Part shown: piece by piece, positions 33,675 through 43,527 of the stretch
Numbering within the stretch: the stretch's first letter is position 1
How the letters are laid out: every line of letters begins with the position of its first letter
Source: Paenibacillus profundus
GTDB taxonomy: Bacteria; Bacillota; Bacilli; Paenibacillales; Paenibacillaceae
Assembly: GCF_021369635.1 (NCBI RefSeq)
Contig: NZ_JAJNBZ010000034.1
Span: 1 to 62,466, forward strand
Reading direction: 5' to 3'
Length of the DNA: 62,466 nt
The notes under the pieces: model-generated
Seen by the model: only the letters and a program-made list of their open reading frames with translations
The model's database searches: none
Told to the model about the DNA's origin: nothing
Made by a program: the position numbers and the translations under genes

Positions 33675-35504
33675 ATGATATCGATGGACCAAGCGCGAAG
33701 CACGTTGAAGCGGGTGTACGGCTACGATGACTTCCGCGCGGGACAGAAGCGGATTATACAATATATTATAGAAGGAAAAAATACGGTGGGCATCATGCCG
33801 ACGGGAGGCGGGAAATCGATCTGCTATCAGCTTCCCGCACTGCTTCTGCCGGGCGTGACACTGGTCGTATCCCCACTCATTTCGCTTATGAAGGATCAGG
33901 TTGATGCGCTGCATAGCTTGGGTGTCGACGCGGCCTTCATCAACAGCACACTGGAGCTCGGGGAAGCGGGAGGCATTTTGCGCCAGGCGCAGAACGGGCG
34001 CTTGAAGCTGCTCTACGTGGCCCCGGAACGGCTCGAAAGCGAATGGTTCCGAGAGCGCGCCAAGACGCTCCCTATCTCGTTCGTGGCCGTGGATGAAGCG
34101 CACTGCGTCTCGCAATGGGGGCACGACTTCCGCACGAGCTACCGGGCCATCGCCCCGTTCATGAGAGAACTGGAGGAAGCCGGGCGACCGCGGCCGTTGA
34201 TGGCGGCGTTCACGGCGACCGCCACGCCCGAGGTGACCGAGGATTTGACCCGGCTTCTGGAGCTCGGAGATTCGGAGCTGGTCGTAACTGGTTTCAAGCG
34301 GGACAACCTGGCCTTTACCGTGCTGCGCGGGGAAGAGCGCAAGGCGTTCGCGCTGGATTACGTGCGCAGGCGCGAGCATCAAGCGGGCATCATATACGCC
34401 TCGACCCGCAAGGATGTGGAAGATCTGCACGAGATGCTCCGTCGTGCTGGCGTCGCGGCCGGCCGCTATCATGCGGGCTTGGACGACGAGGAGCGGGTGC
34501 GCATGCAGGAGGCATTCCTGTACGACGACGTCCGCGTCATCGTGGCGACGAATGCGTTCGGCATGGGCATCGACAAGTCGAACGTGCGCTATGTCCTGCA
34601 CTATAACATGCCGAAGCATATGGAAGCGTATGTGCAGGAGGCGGGCCGTGCAGGGCGGGATGGCGAGCCGAGCGAGTGCGTGCTGCTGTTCCATCCGCAG
34701 GATATTTTGACGCAGAAATTTTTCATTGAACAGAGCGAAGCGTCTCCGGAACGGAAGACGCACGAATATAAGAAGCTGCAGTCCATGATCGACTATTGTT
34801 ACACGACGGGCTGCTTGCAGAACTACATGCTGCGTTACTTCGGAGAAGAAGGGGAAGAGCCGTGCGGCACGTGCGGCAGCTGCAAGGACGAGCGCGAATC
34901 GATCGACATTACGACGGAAGCGCAGAAGATCTTCTCTTGCATCTATCGCATGCGCGAGCGATTCGGCGTATCGATGGTCGCTTCCGTGCTGAAAGGCTCA
35001 CGCAACAAGAAGGTCATTCAATACGGCTTCGAGAAGCTGTCGACGCATGGGGAAATGCGCCACTTGACGGAGAAGGCGATTGCCGATCTGATCTACGTGC
35101 TCATTGCCGAAGGCTATTTGCAGCTGAGCGAGGGCCAATATCCTGTCGTCCGTCTGCTTCCGCCTGCGGCAGAGGTGCTTAAGGGACAGCGGCAAGTGAC
35201 GCAGCGTGTAGCTAAGTCGTTGAAGCCGAAGACCGCGTCAGCTGTGGATGAAACGGTATTTGAACAGCTGCGGCTGCTGCGGCGTGAACTGGCCCAGAAG
35301 GCAGGAGTCCCGCCGTATATCGTATTTAACGATAGCACCTTGCGTGAATTGGCGGAGGTGCAGCCGACCACGGAAGCAGATATGCTGCGCATCAAAGGGG
35401 TCGGTGAAGCGAAGCTGAAGCAATTCGGCTCACCGTTTTTGGCGTTTTTTCAGCAACGGGATGAAGAGGCAGCCAAGCTTGATAATCAGGAGGAATGGAT
35501 ATGA
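33675..35504 (+). CDS. recQ: ATP-dependent DNA helicase RecQ
   Basis: This 609-residue 3'-5' helicase acts in recombination and fork repair. Motifs: [20 protein letters not shown] (motif 0), [13 protein letters not shown] (Walker A, about 39-51), DEAHC (about 139-143), FTATATPEV, and the helicase C-domain [19 protein letters not shown] zinc-binding RQC region (CGTCGSC) and a C-terminal HRDC domain (about 520-600) follow. The start at 33675 has AAGGAG upstream; an in-frame ATG 20 codons earlier lacks one. Its stop overlaps the csaA start by four bases. Confidence 0.96.
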   Translation: MISMDQARSTLKRVYGYDDFRAGQKRIIQYIIEGKNTVGIMPTGGGKSICYQLPALLLPGVTLVVSPLISLMKDQVDALHSLGVDAAFINSTLELGEAGGILRQAQNGRLKLLYVAPERLESEWFRERAKTLPISFVAVDEAHCVSQWGHDFRTSYRAIAPFMRELEEAGRPRPLMAAFTATATPEVTEDLTRLLELGDSELVVTGFKRDNLAFTVLRGEERKAFALDYVRRREHQAGIIYASTRKDVEDLHEMLRRAGVAAGRYHAGLDDEERVRMQEAFLYDDVRVIVATNAFGMGIDKSNVRYVLHYNMPKHMEAYVQEAGRAGRDGEPSECVLLFHPQDILTQKFFIEQSEASPERKTHEYKKLQSMIDYCYTTGCLQNYMLRYFGEEGEEPCGTCGSCKDERESIDITTEAQKIFSCIYRMRERFGVSMVASVLKGSRNKKVIQYGFEKLSTHGEMRHLTEKAIADLIYVLIAEGYLQLSEGQYPVVRLLPPAAEVLKGQRQVTQRVAKSLKPKTASAVDETVFEQLRLLRRELAQKAGVPPYIVFNDSTLRELAEVQPTTEADMLRIKGVGEAKLKQFGSPFLAFFQQRDEEAAKLDNQEEWI

Positions 35505-35857
35505 TGGAAGATAACGAAATAACTACCCTTGCATCTATTGAGGATTTCATGAAGCTGGATGTGCGTGTTGGCACGATCGTAGAGGCTGAGCCGTTCGAGA
35601 AGGCGCGCATACCGGCGATTAAGCTATGTATTGACTTCGGTCCGCTCGGTAAGAAGCGCTCAAGCGCGCAGATTACAAAGCGTTACACACCAGACACGCT
35701 CGTCGGCCGGCAGGTTGTAGCGGTCGTGAACTTTCCGCCGCGGCGCATTGCGGGCTTTGATTCCGAGGTGCTCGTCCTAGGCGGAGTTCCGGACAGCGGC
35801 GATGTCGTCCTGCTTCGACCGGATGAGGAAGTCCCGAACGGAACGCCGATTGCGTAA
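35501..35857 (+). CDS. csaA: Chaperone CsaA / tRNA-binding-domain protein
   Basis: The 118-residue protein is a stand-alone OB-fold domain like the tRNA-binding C-terminal domain of methionyl-tRNA synthetase. It contains [24 protein letters not shown] (split here for length: [17 protein letters not shown]), [37 protein letters not shown] and the ending [14 protein letters not shown], all close to CsaA. CsaA assists protein export and folding in Bacillus. ATG at 35501 lies seven bases after AGGAGG and overlaps the recQ stop as ATGA. Confidence 0.93.
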   Translation: MMEDNEITTLASIEDFMKLDVRVGTIVEAEPFEKARIPAIKLCIDFGPLGKKRSSAQITKRYTPDTLVGRQVVAVVNFPPRRIAGFDSEVLVLGGVPDSGDVVLLRPDEEVPNGTPIA

Positions 35858-35900
35858 GCGGCTGGCATGTCCCGGTTGTGCAGATGAGAAAGGAGCTACC

Positions 35901-37697
35901 ATGAAAGTTATACTTACTACGTTGAATGCGAAATATATTCACACCTCGCTCGCCATCCGTTATTTAAAGGCGAGTTGCGAGCATGAATTCGACGTCGAAC
36001 TAGCCGAATATACGATTAAAGATCCGTCGATGAATATCGTCTCCGATCTGTATCAGCGGAAGGCAGATGTTATCGGATTCTCCTGCTACATTTGGAACAT
36101 CGAAGAAACGATTCAAGTGGTCAGCATGTTGAGAAAAGTTCGGCCTGACGTGCGCATTGTACTGGGCGGACCGGAGGTGTCCTATGACACTGACTATTGG
36201 ATGAAGCGGCTGCCTGACGTCAACTTCATCGTCATCGGCGAAGGGGAGGAGACATTCCTTCACCTGCTCCGTGAAATTCGCGATGAACAGAAATATCACT
36301 TTGTATTTGGACTGGCGTACCGCAAGGGAGAAGAGGTCATGATCAACGCTCCCCGTCCGAAGCTGGATCTGAATAACATTCCTTCACCACACCGTTTTGC
36401 GGAGGATGTTCCGACACTGGGCAAACGTGTCGTCTACTTCGAGACGAGCCGCGGCTGCCCGTTCAGCTGTCAATTCTGTCTGTCGAGCATCGAGGTGGGT
36501 GTGCGTTATTTTGATATTGAACGGACTAAGGCAGACTTGGTCTATTTAATCGATAACGGCGCCAAGCTGATTAAGTTCGTCGATCGGACGTTCAACATTA
36601 AACGTGAGTATGCGATGGAAATGTTCCAATTCCTCATTGATAACCATCGGGGATGCGTATTCCAGTTCGAGATTACGGCGGACATTATGCGTCCGGAGGT
36701 GCTCGACTTCCTGGCGGAAAATGCGCCTCCCGGTATCTTCCGATTTGAAATCGGCGTGCAATCGACGAACGATCCGACGAACGAGCTCGTCAAGCGGCGT
36801 CAGAACTTCACGAAGCTGACGCGCACAGTGACAAAGGTGAAGGAGAGCGGCAAGATCGACCAGCACTTGGACCTTATCGCAGGCCTGCCGCTGGAGGATT
36901 ACGACACGTTCCGCAAAACGTTCAACGACGTGTTTGAGCTTCGGCCTGAAGAGCTGCAGCTGGGCTTCTTGAAAATGCTGCGTGGAACAGGATTGCGTCT
37001 GGACGCGGACAAGTACGGCTATGTCTATATGGATCATGCGCCCTATGAGATGCTTGGCAATGAGGTGCTGCCGTTCGAGGATGTAGTCCGCTTGAAGCGA
37101 TTGGAGGACGTGCTCGAGAAGTACTGGAACTCGCATCGCATGGACCGCACGATGGAGCATCTCATGCAGCGTGAATTTGCATCTCCGTTTGATTTCTTTC
37201 AGGCGTTCGGGGATTATTGGGAAGCGAATGGCTGGCAGAAGATTGGCCATCAGCTGGAAGATTTGTTCGTGCGGCTGAGCTCCTTCCTGACAGACCATGG
37301 CTTGCAGCGGCCTGACGTGGCGCATGGTCTGATGAAGATGGACTACTTCATGAACCACAAATACAAGCCGCGCAAAATATGGTGGGACGTCGCGGTGAGG
37401 AAAGAGGAAGCCCTGCATATGCTGCGCGTGGCTGCGAATCATCCCGACCGGATCTCAGCAGACTTTGCCGCACTTGGTCTCAGCGAGAAGGAGCTGCTTA
37501 AGCACGCGGTCGTGGAGCGGTTGCCGTTCGATACAGCCCAGTGGCTGCGCCTGGAACCATCCGTTGCGGAAGCTGTGTCCGCACAGCAGGGGGCGAAGCT
37601 GGAAGAACCGACGATCCTTATCGTGCTGTACCAACAGACGAATGACGAGACACCTCTCCTGTTCGCTGTACCTGAACGCGTTATAGCCGGCAAGTAA
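35901..37697 (+). CDS. B12-binding-domain radical SAM protein (DUF4080-containing)
   Basis: The 598-residue protein has an N-terminal cobalamin-binding Rossmann-like domain (about 1-135; VILTTLNAKYIHTSLAIR, IVLGGPEVSYD), a radical SAM domain with the cluster motif CPFSCQFC (about 185-192), RFEIGVQSTN near 277, and a C-terminal DUF4080-type domain. Relatives are widespread in Firmicutes but largely uncharacterised; a methylation or radical rearrangement role is inferred from the architecture. AAAGGAG precedes ATG 35901. It follows csaA by 43 bases and is probably co-transcribed with recQ-csaA. Confidence 0.93.
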   Translation: MKVILTTLNAKYIHTSLAIRYLKASCEHEFDVELAEYTIKDPSMNIVSDLYQRKADVIGFSCYIWNIEETIQVVSMLRKVRPDVRIVLGGPEVSYDTDYWMKRLPDVNFIVIGEGEETFLHLLREIRDEQKYHFVFGLAYRKGEEVMINAPRPKLDLNNIPSPHRFAEDVPTLGKRVVYFETSRGCPFSCQFCLSSIEVGVRYFDIERTKADLVYLIDNGAKLIKFVDRTFNIKREYAMEMFQFLIDNHRGCVFQFEITADIMRPEVLDFLAENAPPGIFRFEIGVQSTNDPTNELVKRRQNFTKLTRTVTKVKESGKIDQHLDLIAGLPLEDYDTFRKTFNDVFELRPEELQLGFLKMLRGTGLRLDADKYGYVYMDHAPYEMLGNEVLPFEDVVRLKRLEDVLEKYWNSHRMDRTMEHLMQREFASPFDFFQAFGDYWEANGWQKIGHQLEDLFVRLSSFLTDHGLQRPDVAHGLMKMDYFMNHKYKPRKIWWDVAVRKEEALHMLRVAANHPDRISADFAALGLSEKELLKHAVVERLPFDTAQWLRLEPSVAEAVSAQQGAKLEEPTILIVLYQQTNDETPLLFAVPERVIAGK

Positions 37698-38179
37698 GGT
37701 AGTTAGCTGATAGCAGCCGTTTTGTTTTTCAAGTGCCGCACTCCAAATTCAAGTAATTAGATGCCGCAAGAACAGTCCTAGATAATGTCGAAGTTTGTCG
37801 CATGAATATTCCGTATTTTAATAGTCCAAGTCTGATTGAGTAAGGTAAGGATCTATAGATACAAATTTTTTGCGGAAACATCTCTTCTGGGATGTGACAC
37901 AAATAGACTATTCGTGATGAGAGTGCTGCAGAGAGTTTTCCTAACTAGCGCCGTTGCGAGTGCCTGTTCGCTGGGTCTTGAACGTAATATTGATGAAGGC
38001 GCAGATGGTTCACTCATCTTCCACATCGGGTTAGATGACTGCAATGCAACGATACTGAGCGGCTACAGAAAATATAAGGAAAAAAGTCATGGTCTTTTTA
38101 GCCCATTTATCTCTGGTAATTATTCCTGTATAGTATATCGGTGTTAAAAAAGAGATAAATGTTCTAGGAGGAAAAGACC
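37698..38179. other. Intergenic stretch without a supported gene
   Basis: About 480 bases between two plus-strand genes. A 103-codon frame (37836-38147) has no ribosome site and unconvincing composition. No clear riboswitch or terminator was found. The AGGAGG of the next gene lies at its end. Confidence 0.45.
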
Positions 38180-39082
38180 TTGAAAAGTTGGTTACAAAGA
38201 TGCACTGTGATCGTTGCTAGTGTTGCAATCCTGTTCGGGGGCATCTCGCAAGCGGGAGCAGAACCGGTATTGAATTGGGTAGAAGGAACGGGTCAATCCA
38301 TCGATATGGGTGAGGGTTTGGCGTCCTTTACGCTGCAAGAAGATATGATCTTTTTGAATGGCAAGGATGCACAGACGTTCCAAACGGAGAGTGGCGGCAA
38401 GCCGTCCGGCGAAGAAATTGGAGCTGTGTTCCCTGCAGCTGAAGATGCGACTTGGGGCGTATTCATTGAATATACCAATTCCGGTCATATCAAAGACGAT
38501 GAGAAAGATAAGATTGATGCAGAGGAGCTGCTTCAGAGCTACAAGAACGGAACCGAAGCTGCGAATGAGGAGTTGGATCCGAGCCGACACCTATTCGTGG
38601 ATAGCTGGGATATCGAGCCTTCCTATAACGCAACGACGAAGCGGCTAACGTGGTCACTGCTTGCGCACAACTCCAGTAATGAGAAGATTGTAAATTACAA
38701 CGAACGGATTTTGACGCGTGAAGGTTATATTTCCATCGTTCTGGTTTCCGATCCCGATCATCTGGCGGCAGACCGTGTCGAAATGGAGAAGACGGTACTG
38801 TCTAGCTTTAAGGTGAAGGAAGGAAAACGGTACGAGGATTTCGATAAATCTACCGATAAGGTGGCTGAATACGGCCTTACCGGACTCGTACTTGGCGGTG
38901 CGGGTTTGGCCGTTGCCAAAAAAGTCGGATTTTTAGCGCTAATTTTGGGCTTGTTCAAAAAGTTCTGGATCGTGGTAGTAGCTGCGATCGCCGGGCTATG
39001 GCGCCTTATTACGGGGAAAAAGAAAAAAGAGGAAACTACGGTTCCGCCTTCTAATGATGACACTCCACAGTCGCTGACATAG
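38180..39082 (+). CDS. DUF2167 family membrane protein
   Basis: The 300-residue protein has a cleavable signal peptide (to about residue 27, ending QAGAEP), a large extracytoplasmic DUF2167 domain (about 30-220, with DMIFLNGKDAQTF and EDATWGVFIEYTNSGHIKDD), then two hydrophobic segments (about 232-250 and 257-275) and a short charged Lys/Glu-rich tail. The start is TTG behind a perfect AGGAGG. The family is common in bacteria, and its role is unknown. The next gene follows by 74 bases on the same strand. Confidence 0.88.
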   Translation: MKSWLQRCTVIVASVAILFGGISQAGAEPVLNWVEGTGQSIDMGEGLASFTLQEDMIFLNGKDAQTFQTESGGKPSGEEIGAVFPAAEDATWGVFIEYTNSGHIKDDEKDKIDAEELLQSYKNGTEAANEELDPSRHLFVDSWDIEPSYNATTKRLTWSLLAHNSSNEKIVNYNERILTREGYISIVLVSDPDHLAADRVEMEKTVLSSFKVKEGKRYEDFDKSTDKVAEYGLTGLVLGGAGLAVAKKVGFLALILGLFKKFWIVVVAAIAGLWRLITGKKKKEETTVPPSNDDTPQSLT

Positions 39083-39156
39083 GAAGATGGATTCTGCCGG
39101 TATGTGATATGGCAGGCATCATCTTTGGAAAGTGTGGACATGAGGAGAATGAATAG

Positions 39157-39624
39157 ATGACAGCGATGATGAAATATCGTTCGCAATCCGACCCAGACAC
39201 GCATACGCAGAGCGCAAAAGAACTGTTCAACCTCGTATGGGAGCTGCTGGAGAAAACGACCCGCACGCAGGAAGAGACGGATCAGATGATTCATGCGGCT
39301 CATGCTTCCCGGTATCATTGGGGGGTAGCAGGAAATGAACTTCAATTCGCACGGGGAGAATGGCAAATTTCCCGCGTATATTCGACGGCAGGAATGGCTG
39401 AATCCGCGATGTATCATGCGAGACGGTGTGTGGATATATGCCGGAAATATAACCTAGGCGCATTTGATATGGCTTACGCCTATGAAGCTCTGGCCAGAGC
39501 TTCCAGTCTGCTGAATAAAGCTGAGGATGTAGAAGGTTATATTTCGAGGGCGGAAGAGCTTGCCCGGCATGTTGAGAACGAAGAGGATCGCCGTTATCTT
39601 ACAGATGACTTAAAGACAATATAA
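39157..39624 (+). CDS. Hypothetical alpha-helical protein (TPR-like)
   Basis: I cannot assign this 155-residue protein to a named family. It is almost wholly helical. Segments such as QFARGEWQISRVYSTAGMAESAMYHAR and MAYAYEALARASSLLNKAEDVEGYISRAEELA have the spacing of tetratricopeptide-like helical pairs. It has no signal peptide or membrane segment. GAGGAG lies shortly upstream. It follows the DUF2167 gene on the same strand and ends at a strong terminator, so the two may form a small operon. Confidence 0.78.
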   Translation: MTAMMKYRSQSDPDTHTQSAKELFNLVWELLEKTTRTQEETDQMIHAAHASRYHWGVAGNELQFARGEWQISRVYSTAGMAESAMYHARRCVDICRKYNLGAFDMAYAYEALARASSLLNKAEDVEGYISRAEELARHVENEEDRRYLTDDLKTI

Positions 39625-39658
39625 CAACGATATGACGCATGAATAACGCAACGCAGCG

Positions 39659-39725
39659 CAGCGTCCCAATGCTTGAATGGCAAGGAGTTTTCTCCTGGCC
39701 GTCCGGCATGAGGGACGCTGTTTTT
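39659..39725 (+). terminator. Rho-independent terminator
   Basis: CAGCGTCCC (39659-39667) pairs with GGGACGCTG (39712-39720), enclosing an inner CAAGGAG/CTCCTGG-type stem. TTTTTG follows directly. It ends the DUF2167/TPR-like pair. Confidence 0.85.
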
Positions 39726-39728
39726 GCT

Positions 39729-40466
39729 TTATATTTCTTTTCGGCTGAAATACATTAATCCCGCACTCAGGAATACGATGAAGCTGCCGGCAATGATGAA
39801 CAGCAGCGTCTCCATCGGCATGTTGAAAGCTCCGTAGTCATCGCTAATCAGCAGCATGGATCGCGCCGGTTGGGACCATGGGTACCACGGCCCGTACTTC
39901 TCCGAATTGACGACAAGCATGTTCGGCAGCGTCAGCATGACGTTGATGGCGAGCGGCGCCGCGAAGCTGGCCCAGGCCGTGGAAACGAACAACTGCAGCG
40001 CGGCAAGCGGCAGCGTGGCGAACCAACCGCTGCATGCGCGTCTAGCGAACTCGTCCCACGGAACAATATTCATCTCATATCCCTTCAGGAAGCCGACGGC
40101 AATAATGCCTGCTGTGAACAGCAGTTGAGCCAGCGCCAGCAAGAGCACAACGTGGAGGAACTTGGCCATATATAACCCGCTGCGCGATACAGGCAGGGCG
40201 AGGAGCTGCTTCCAGCCCCCGCCGTTATGTTCATAGCGGCATACGAAGGCGGAGAATACGCCTGTCAGCAGCGGCAGGAACAAAAGGGCGTGTATGCTGG
40301 CCATAATAGTCCACAGCAGCGGCCAAGCGTTCAACTCGGCATCCCTGTTCACCTCAAGCAGGCCGAGCAAGGACGCGAGCAGTGGACTGACGAATATTAG
40401 GAGCCAGATATTTGACTTGCGCAGCTTCATTCCTTCCGAATGGAACACATTCATAAAGGATTTCAT
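39729..40466 (-). CDS. ABC-2 permease, lantibiotic-immunity (LanG/MutG-like) type
   Basis: The 245-residue membrane protein has six predicted transmembrane helices in the ABC-2 pattern. It begins MNVFHSEGMKLRKSNIWLLI and contains HNGGGWKQLLALPVSRSGLYMAKF (about 75-98), the conserved cytoplasmic segment of lantibiotic self-protection permeases. It starts one base after the stop of the preceding permease, with AAGGGATG upstream. With the other permease and the ATPase it should form a LanFEG-type exporter that clears a lipid-II-targeting peptide from the membrane (family knowledge; substrate inferred). Confidence 0.88.
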   Translation of the reverse strand: MKSFMNVFHSEGMKLRKSNIWLLIFVSPLLASLLGLLEVNRDAELNAWPLLWTIMASIHALLFLPLLTGVFSAFVCRYEHNGGGWKQLLALPVSRSGLYMAKFLHVVLLLALAQLLFTAGIIAVGFLKGYEMNIVPWDEFARRACSGWFATLPLAALQLFVSTAWASFAAPLAINVMLTLPNMLVVNSEKYGPWYPWSQPARSMLLISDDYGAFNMPMETLLFIIAGSFIVFLSAGLMYFSRKEI

Positions 40467-40467
40467 G

Positions 40468-41181
40468 CTAATTCACATCCCTTCTGGCAAAATGGACGAG
40501 GCTTGCCGTGTAGATGACGGCGCCTGCCGCCAACCCGGCCAGAACGGAATATTCGGGCACGTCCGCCGCGTTTACTAAATGCGGCCATTTCAGCGGCATC
40601 CAATCCGGCATTTTTATGGAATACAGGGACAAAATCGTGCCCATGATTCCGCAGGTAAGCGGGATGGCTTGATTGCGCATCACGATGGACAGCCATAGCT
40701 GCAGGGCCAATACCGGCATGGCGGCAAAGAATGGATAGAAGCTGATGATGAACAGTCTTTGCCAAGGAATATCCCAACCGAATCCGAGTCCGGCGCCGAG
40801 AAGGATGGAGCCGGCCGCAAGCAGCACACAGGCGCTAAGCAGAAGGATGAGGTTGAGTGCGAATTTGGCGGTAAAGACGTGAAAGCGCGATACGGGCAGC
40901 GCCAACAGCTGCTTCCATGATTTCAGCCGATGCTCCAGTCCGGCGATCATCGACGCAATGAGCGTAATGCCGAACAGAAGCGCCGGCGCAGCCAAGTATT
41001 GAACATTATTCAGCAAGCCGCCCCACAGATCATCGGCATACAACTTCGTCAAATAGTCATAGCGCAGGCTAAAGTTGATTGCTTGCAGACTGACGACGCC
41101 GAACGGACCAAGGAAGATGAGCAGCCAAATCCACGTACGGCGGATTTTTATAATATCGGACGACAGCACCTTGCCTATCAT
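40468..41181 (-). CDS. ABC-2 permease, lantibiotic-immunity (LanE/MutE-like) type
   Basis: The 237-residue permease is paralogous to the next gene. It has six helices, an N-terminal SSDIIKIRRTWIWLLIFLGPFG and the segment LEHRLKSWKQLLALPVSRFHVFTAKF (about 87-112), with the LALPVSR core shared by both. Its ATG overlaps the ATPase stop by four bases behind a GGGAGGGG site. The two permeases would make a heterodimeric channel. No lanthipeptide precursor or synthetase is seen in the window. Confidence 0.88.
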   Translation of the reverse strand: MIGKVLSSDIIKIRRTWIWLLIFLGPFGVVSLQAINFSLRYDYLTKLYADDLWGGLLNNVQYLAAPALLFGITLIASMIAGLEHRLKSWKQLLALPVSRFHVFTAKFALNLILLLSACVLLAAGSILLGAGLGFGWDIPWQRLFIISFYPFFAAMPVLALQLWLSIVMRNQAIPLTCGIMGTILSLYSIKMPDWMPLKWPHLVNAADVPEYSVLAGLAAGAVIYTASLVHFARRDVN

Positions 41182-42092
41182 TGTCTGCTCCCCTCCCTGG
41201 TAAGAGCCAGGAACATCTCTTCGAGCGATTGGCGTTTCTCTTCCACCCGGTAGACGGAATGGTTGTTGCGAACGAGCAGCTCGACAATGGCGGCTACCTT
41301 GTTGTCCGGCATGTAATCGAGAACTAACGATTCCTCGTTGAACTCTGCGCTGCAGCCAGAGGAGGCAAGCGTACGGAATGCCTGCTCCGGGTTCGACACC
41401 GCGATTTGAATGCGATGCTGCGCCCGATTGTGCAGCGAGTCGATCGTGTCTTGAAATACCATCTCGCCGTGCTGGATGATACCGACGCGATTCGCCATCT
41501 GCTCCACTTCGCTCAACAAATGGCTCGATACGAGCACCGTAATGCCGTGCTGCTGCGGCATGCTTTTAATCAGCTCGCGAATTTCCAAAATACCGGACGG
41601 GTCCAGACCGTTCGTTGGCTCGTCCAGAATGAGCAGCTCAGGCTGGCCCAGCAAGGCGCAAGCGATCCCAAGCCGCTGCTTCATGCCGAGGGAGTAGCCT
41701 TTCACCGGGCGCTTCGCATCTTGCGTCAAGCGGACGATAGACAATACTTCATCGATGCGGGATTTCGGCACATCCAAGATGCGGCGAATCGCCTCCAAAT
41801 TTTCGTATCCTGTCAAATGACCATAGTAGGACGGATATTCAACCAAGGAGCCGACCTTTTTCAAGATCGACATCCGGTGCTTGTGCAAGTCTTTGCCGAA
41901 AATGTGAATGCGGCCCTGGCTCGGGCGAATCAGACCGAGCAGCATACGAATGGTCGTCGTCTTGCCAGCGCCGTTCGGGCCGAGAAAGCCGTAAATATCA
42001 CCGCGCCGTATGTTCAAGGTAACTTGATTCACTGCTTTGCGCGCGCCATATTGCTTCGTTAATCCTTGAGTCTGAATAATGTACTCACTCAA
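41178..42092 (-). CDS. ABC transporter ATP-binding protein (LanF/BcrA-like)
   Basis: The 304-residue ATPase has Walker A GPNGAGKTTTIR (about 38-49), signature YSLGMKQRLGIACAL (about 137-151), Walker B LLILDEPTNGLDPSG (about 156-170) and the H-loop SSHLLSEVEQ. This is the LanF/BcrA class used in bacitracin and lantibiotic resistance. It begins with TTG behind GAGGTGA. It lies 70 bases after the sensor kinase gene and is coupled to the permeases. Confidence 0.93.
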   Translation of the reverse strand: MSEYIIQTQGLTKQYGARKAVNQVTLNIRRGDIYGFLGPNGAGKTTTIRMLLGLIRPSQGRIHIFGKDLHKHRMSILKKVGSLVEYPSYYGHLTGYENLEAIRRILDVPKSRIDEVLSIVRLTQDAKRPVKGYSLGMKQRLGIACALLGQPELLILDEPTNGLDPSGILEIRELIKSMPQQHGITVLVSSHLLSEVEQMANRVGIIQHGEMVFQDTIDSLHNRAQHRIQIAVSNPEQAFRTLASSGCSAEFNEESLVLDYMPDNKVAAIVELLVRNNHSVYRVEEKRQSLEEMFLALTREGSRQ

Positions 42093-42162
42093 CTGGAATC
42101 ACCTCGGTATATATGCTAACTGCCGAAGGTTAAATGAACGGGACTCGCAGGTTAATTCCAGT

Positions 42163-43527
42163 TTAATTTTTCGGATACATGAGGGTGATTGTGCCTCCGG
42201 AATTGCTGGCGACCTCCCAATGCAGCCGCATCTCCTGCACCATGAGCGCCACGATTGTCAGGCCGATGCCCGCGCCCTTTCCTTGGGAGACGGCTTCCAT
42301 GCCCGGACCGCGGTCCTCGATGACGAGCGCTTCGCGTCCTGTGCGCATCTCCGTGCGTATCCCGATATAGCGGCCAGAAGCGGCGTGGCGCAATACATTT
42401 TGGAATAGATTGTCCAAGATGCGGGCGAACCATTGCGGGTCCACCTCCCATATAAGGGGATGCTCCGGCAAATCGACATTCACTTCGAAGCCCTCTTTCT
42501 CCCATACAGGGAACCATCCCGCCGCGGAAGCGCGAACGAGACGCAAAATATCGGTCCGCTCCGGATGAAACTCGTACTTTTTGGCGGACAAGAGGGTATA
42601 GGAGAGCAAATTGTCGATAAGCTGGGCCAAGTCGCCCACTTTCGTATCAATAAGCGTCAAAGACTGCATGCCACGGTCGGACAGCGGCTCCTGCTGCAGG
42701 GAATGGGCATGGCCGCGTATCGTCGTCAGCGGGGTGCGCAGATCATGCGATAGATTCGCGATAAGCTTCTTGCGCAGATCCTCCTCTTCCCGTTGCCGCT
42801 GCCGGCTTTGCTGCAATTCGCCAATCATGCGGTTGAACGCGTGCTCGAGCTGGCCGATTTCATCGGAGCTCCTAACTTCTACAGGCGCCGGTATCCCGCT
42901 CCTGTCAGGCGATGTCATCGCTTCTTCCAGATGGACGAGCCGGCTTCGCAGCCGATAGAAGAACCACCAGGAGGACGCGATGAACAGCACGAATACGGCA
43001 ATGACGATGATGAAGACGTGCGCGCTGTCAAATGAAGCGTTGGACACCATCAGCTTACGGGGAACCTGGATAACGATGAAGCCCTGCTCCGGCTGTTGCC
43101 CGATAAAGGCGACGGCGGTGAACGGATCGCCATTGAAGCTTTGCTTCATGAAGGCGATGCTGTCACCGGCGCTCCACTGCCGCGGGATGCCGGGCCGCTC
43201 GGGCAGCATGAGGCGCGTTCGCCCCGTCTGATCGACCCAGAATAGGTCGGCTTTCGGAAATTCCCGCTTCAAATCACGCAGCCTCTGCGCAATCGCTGCT
43301 TCCTTCGCATCCTTCAAGGCGGCTGCCTCTTCGTGCCACCGTTTCTCAAGACGATCGCCGCCCGCATAAATATTTTCCTTCAGCTTCGCCTCATTGCTAT
43401 AGTCAGTCGTTAACTGATACAAGATGGAGGCCAGCGGAAATATAATCGGCCATATGACGAGCGCGGCGAAGACGATGAGCATGTAGCGGACTAACAGCGA
43501 CTTGCGAAAAAGAACGCGCGGCTTCAT
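42163..43527 (-). CDS. Sensor histidine kinase (HAMP, HisKA)
   Basis: The 454-residue membrane kinase has a first transmembrane helix (about 13-35), an extracellular region of about 130 residues, a second helix near 170-190, a HAMP domain with EEAMTSPDRSG and GQLEHAFNRMIGELQQ, the phosphoacceptor segment NLSHDLRTPLTTIRGH with His near residue 262, and HATPase motifs (N box DNLFQNVLRHA, G1 EDRGPGM, G2 KGAGIGLTI). The large sensor loop distinguishes it from loop-poor BceS kinases. It overlaps the regulator gene by four bases and probably senses an antimicrobial peptide or envelope stress. Confidence 0.93.
   Translation of the reverse strand: MKPRVLFRKSLLVRYMLIVFAALVIWPIIFPLASILYQLTTDYSNEAKLKENIYAGGDRLEKRWHEEAAALKDAKEAAIAQRLRDLKREFPKADLFWVDQTGRTRLMLPERPGIPRQWSAGDSIAFMKQSFNGDPFTAVAFIGQQPEQGFIVIQVPRKLMVSNASFDSAHVFIIVIAVFVLFIASSWWFFYRLRSRLVHLEEAMTSPDRSGIPAPVEVRSSDEIGQLEHAFNRMIGELQQSRQRQREEEDLRKKLIANLSHDLRTPLTTIRGHAHSLQQEPLSDRGMQSLTLIDTKVGDLAQLIDNLLSYTLLSAKKYEFHPERTDILRLVRASAAGWFPVWEKEGFEVNVDLPEHPLIWEVDPQWFARILDNLFQNVLRHAASGRYIGIRTEMRTGREALVIEDRGPGMEAVSQGKGAGIGLTIVALMVQEMRLHWEVASNSGGTITLMYPKN

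Noticed and set aside
33645..34763. 372-codon minus-strand ORF opposite recQ
   Set aside because: It mirrors the highly conserved recQ coding strand and has an Arg/His-rich nonsense composition.
36546..37442. 298-codon minus-strand ORF opposite the B12/radical SAM gene
   Set aside because: It is antisense to a conserved enzyme; composition is unlike a real protein.
37836..38147. 103-codon ORF before the DUF2167 gene
   Set aside because: It has no ribosome site, no recognisable motif, and lies in an otherwise non-coding gap. A decayed gene cannot be excluded.
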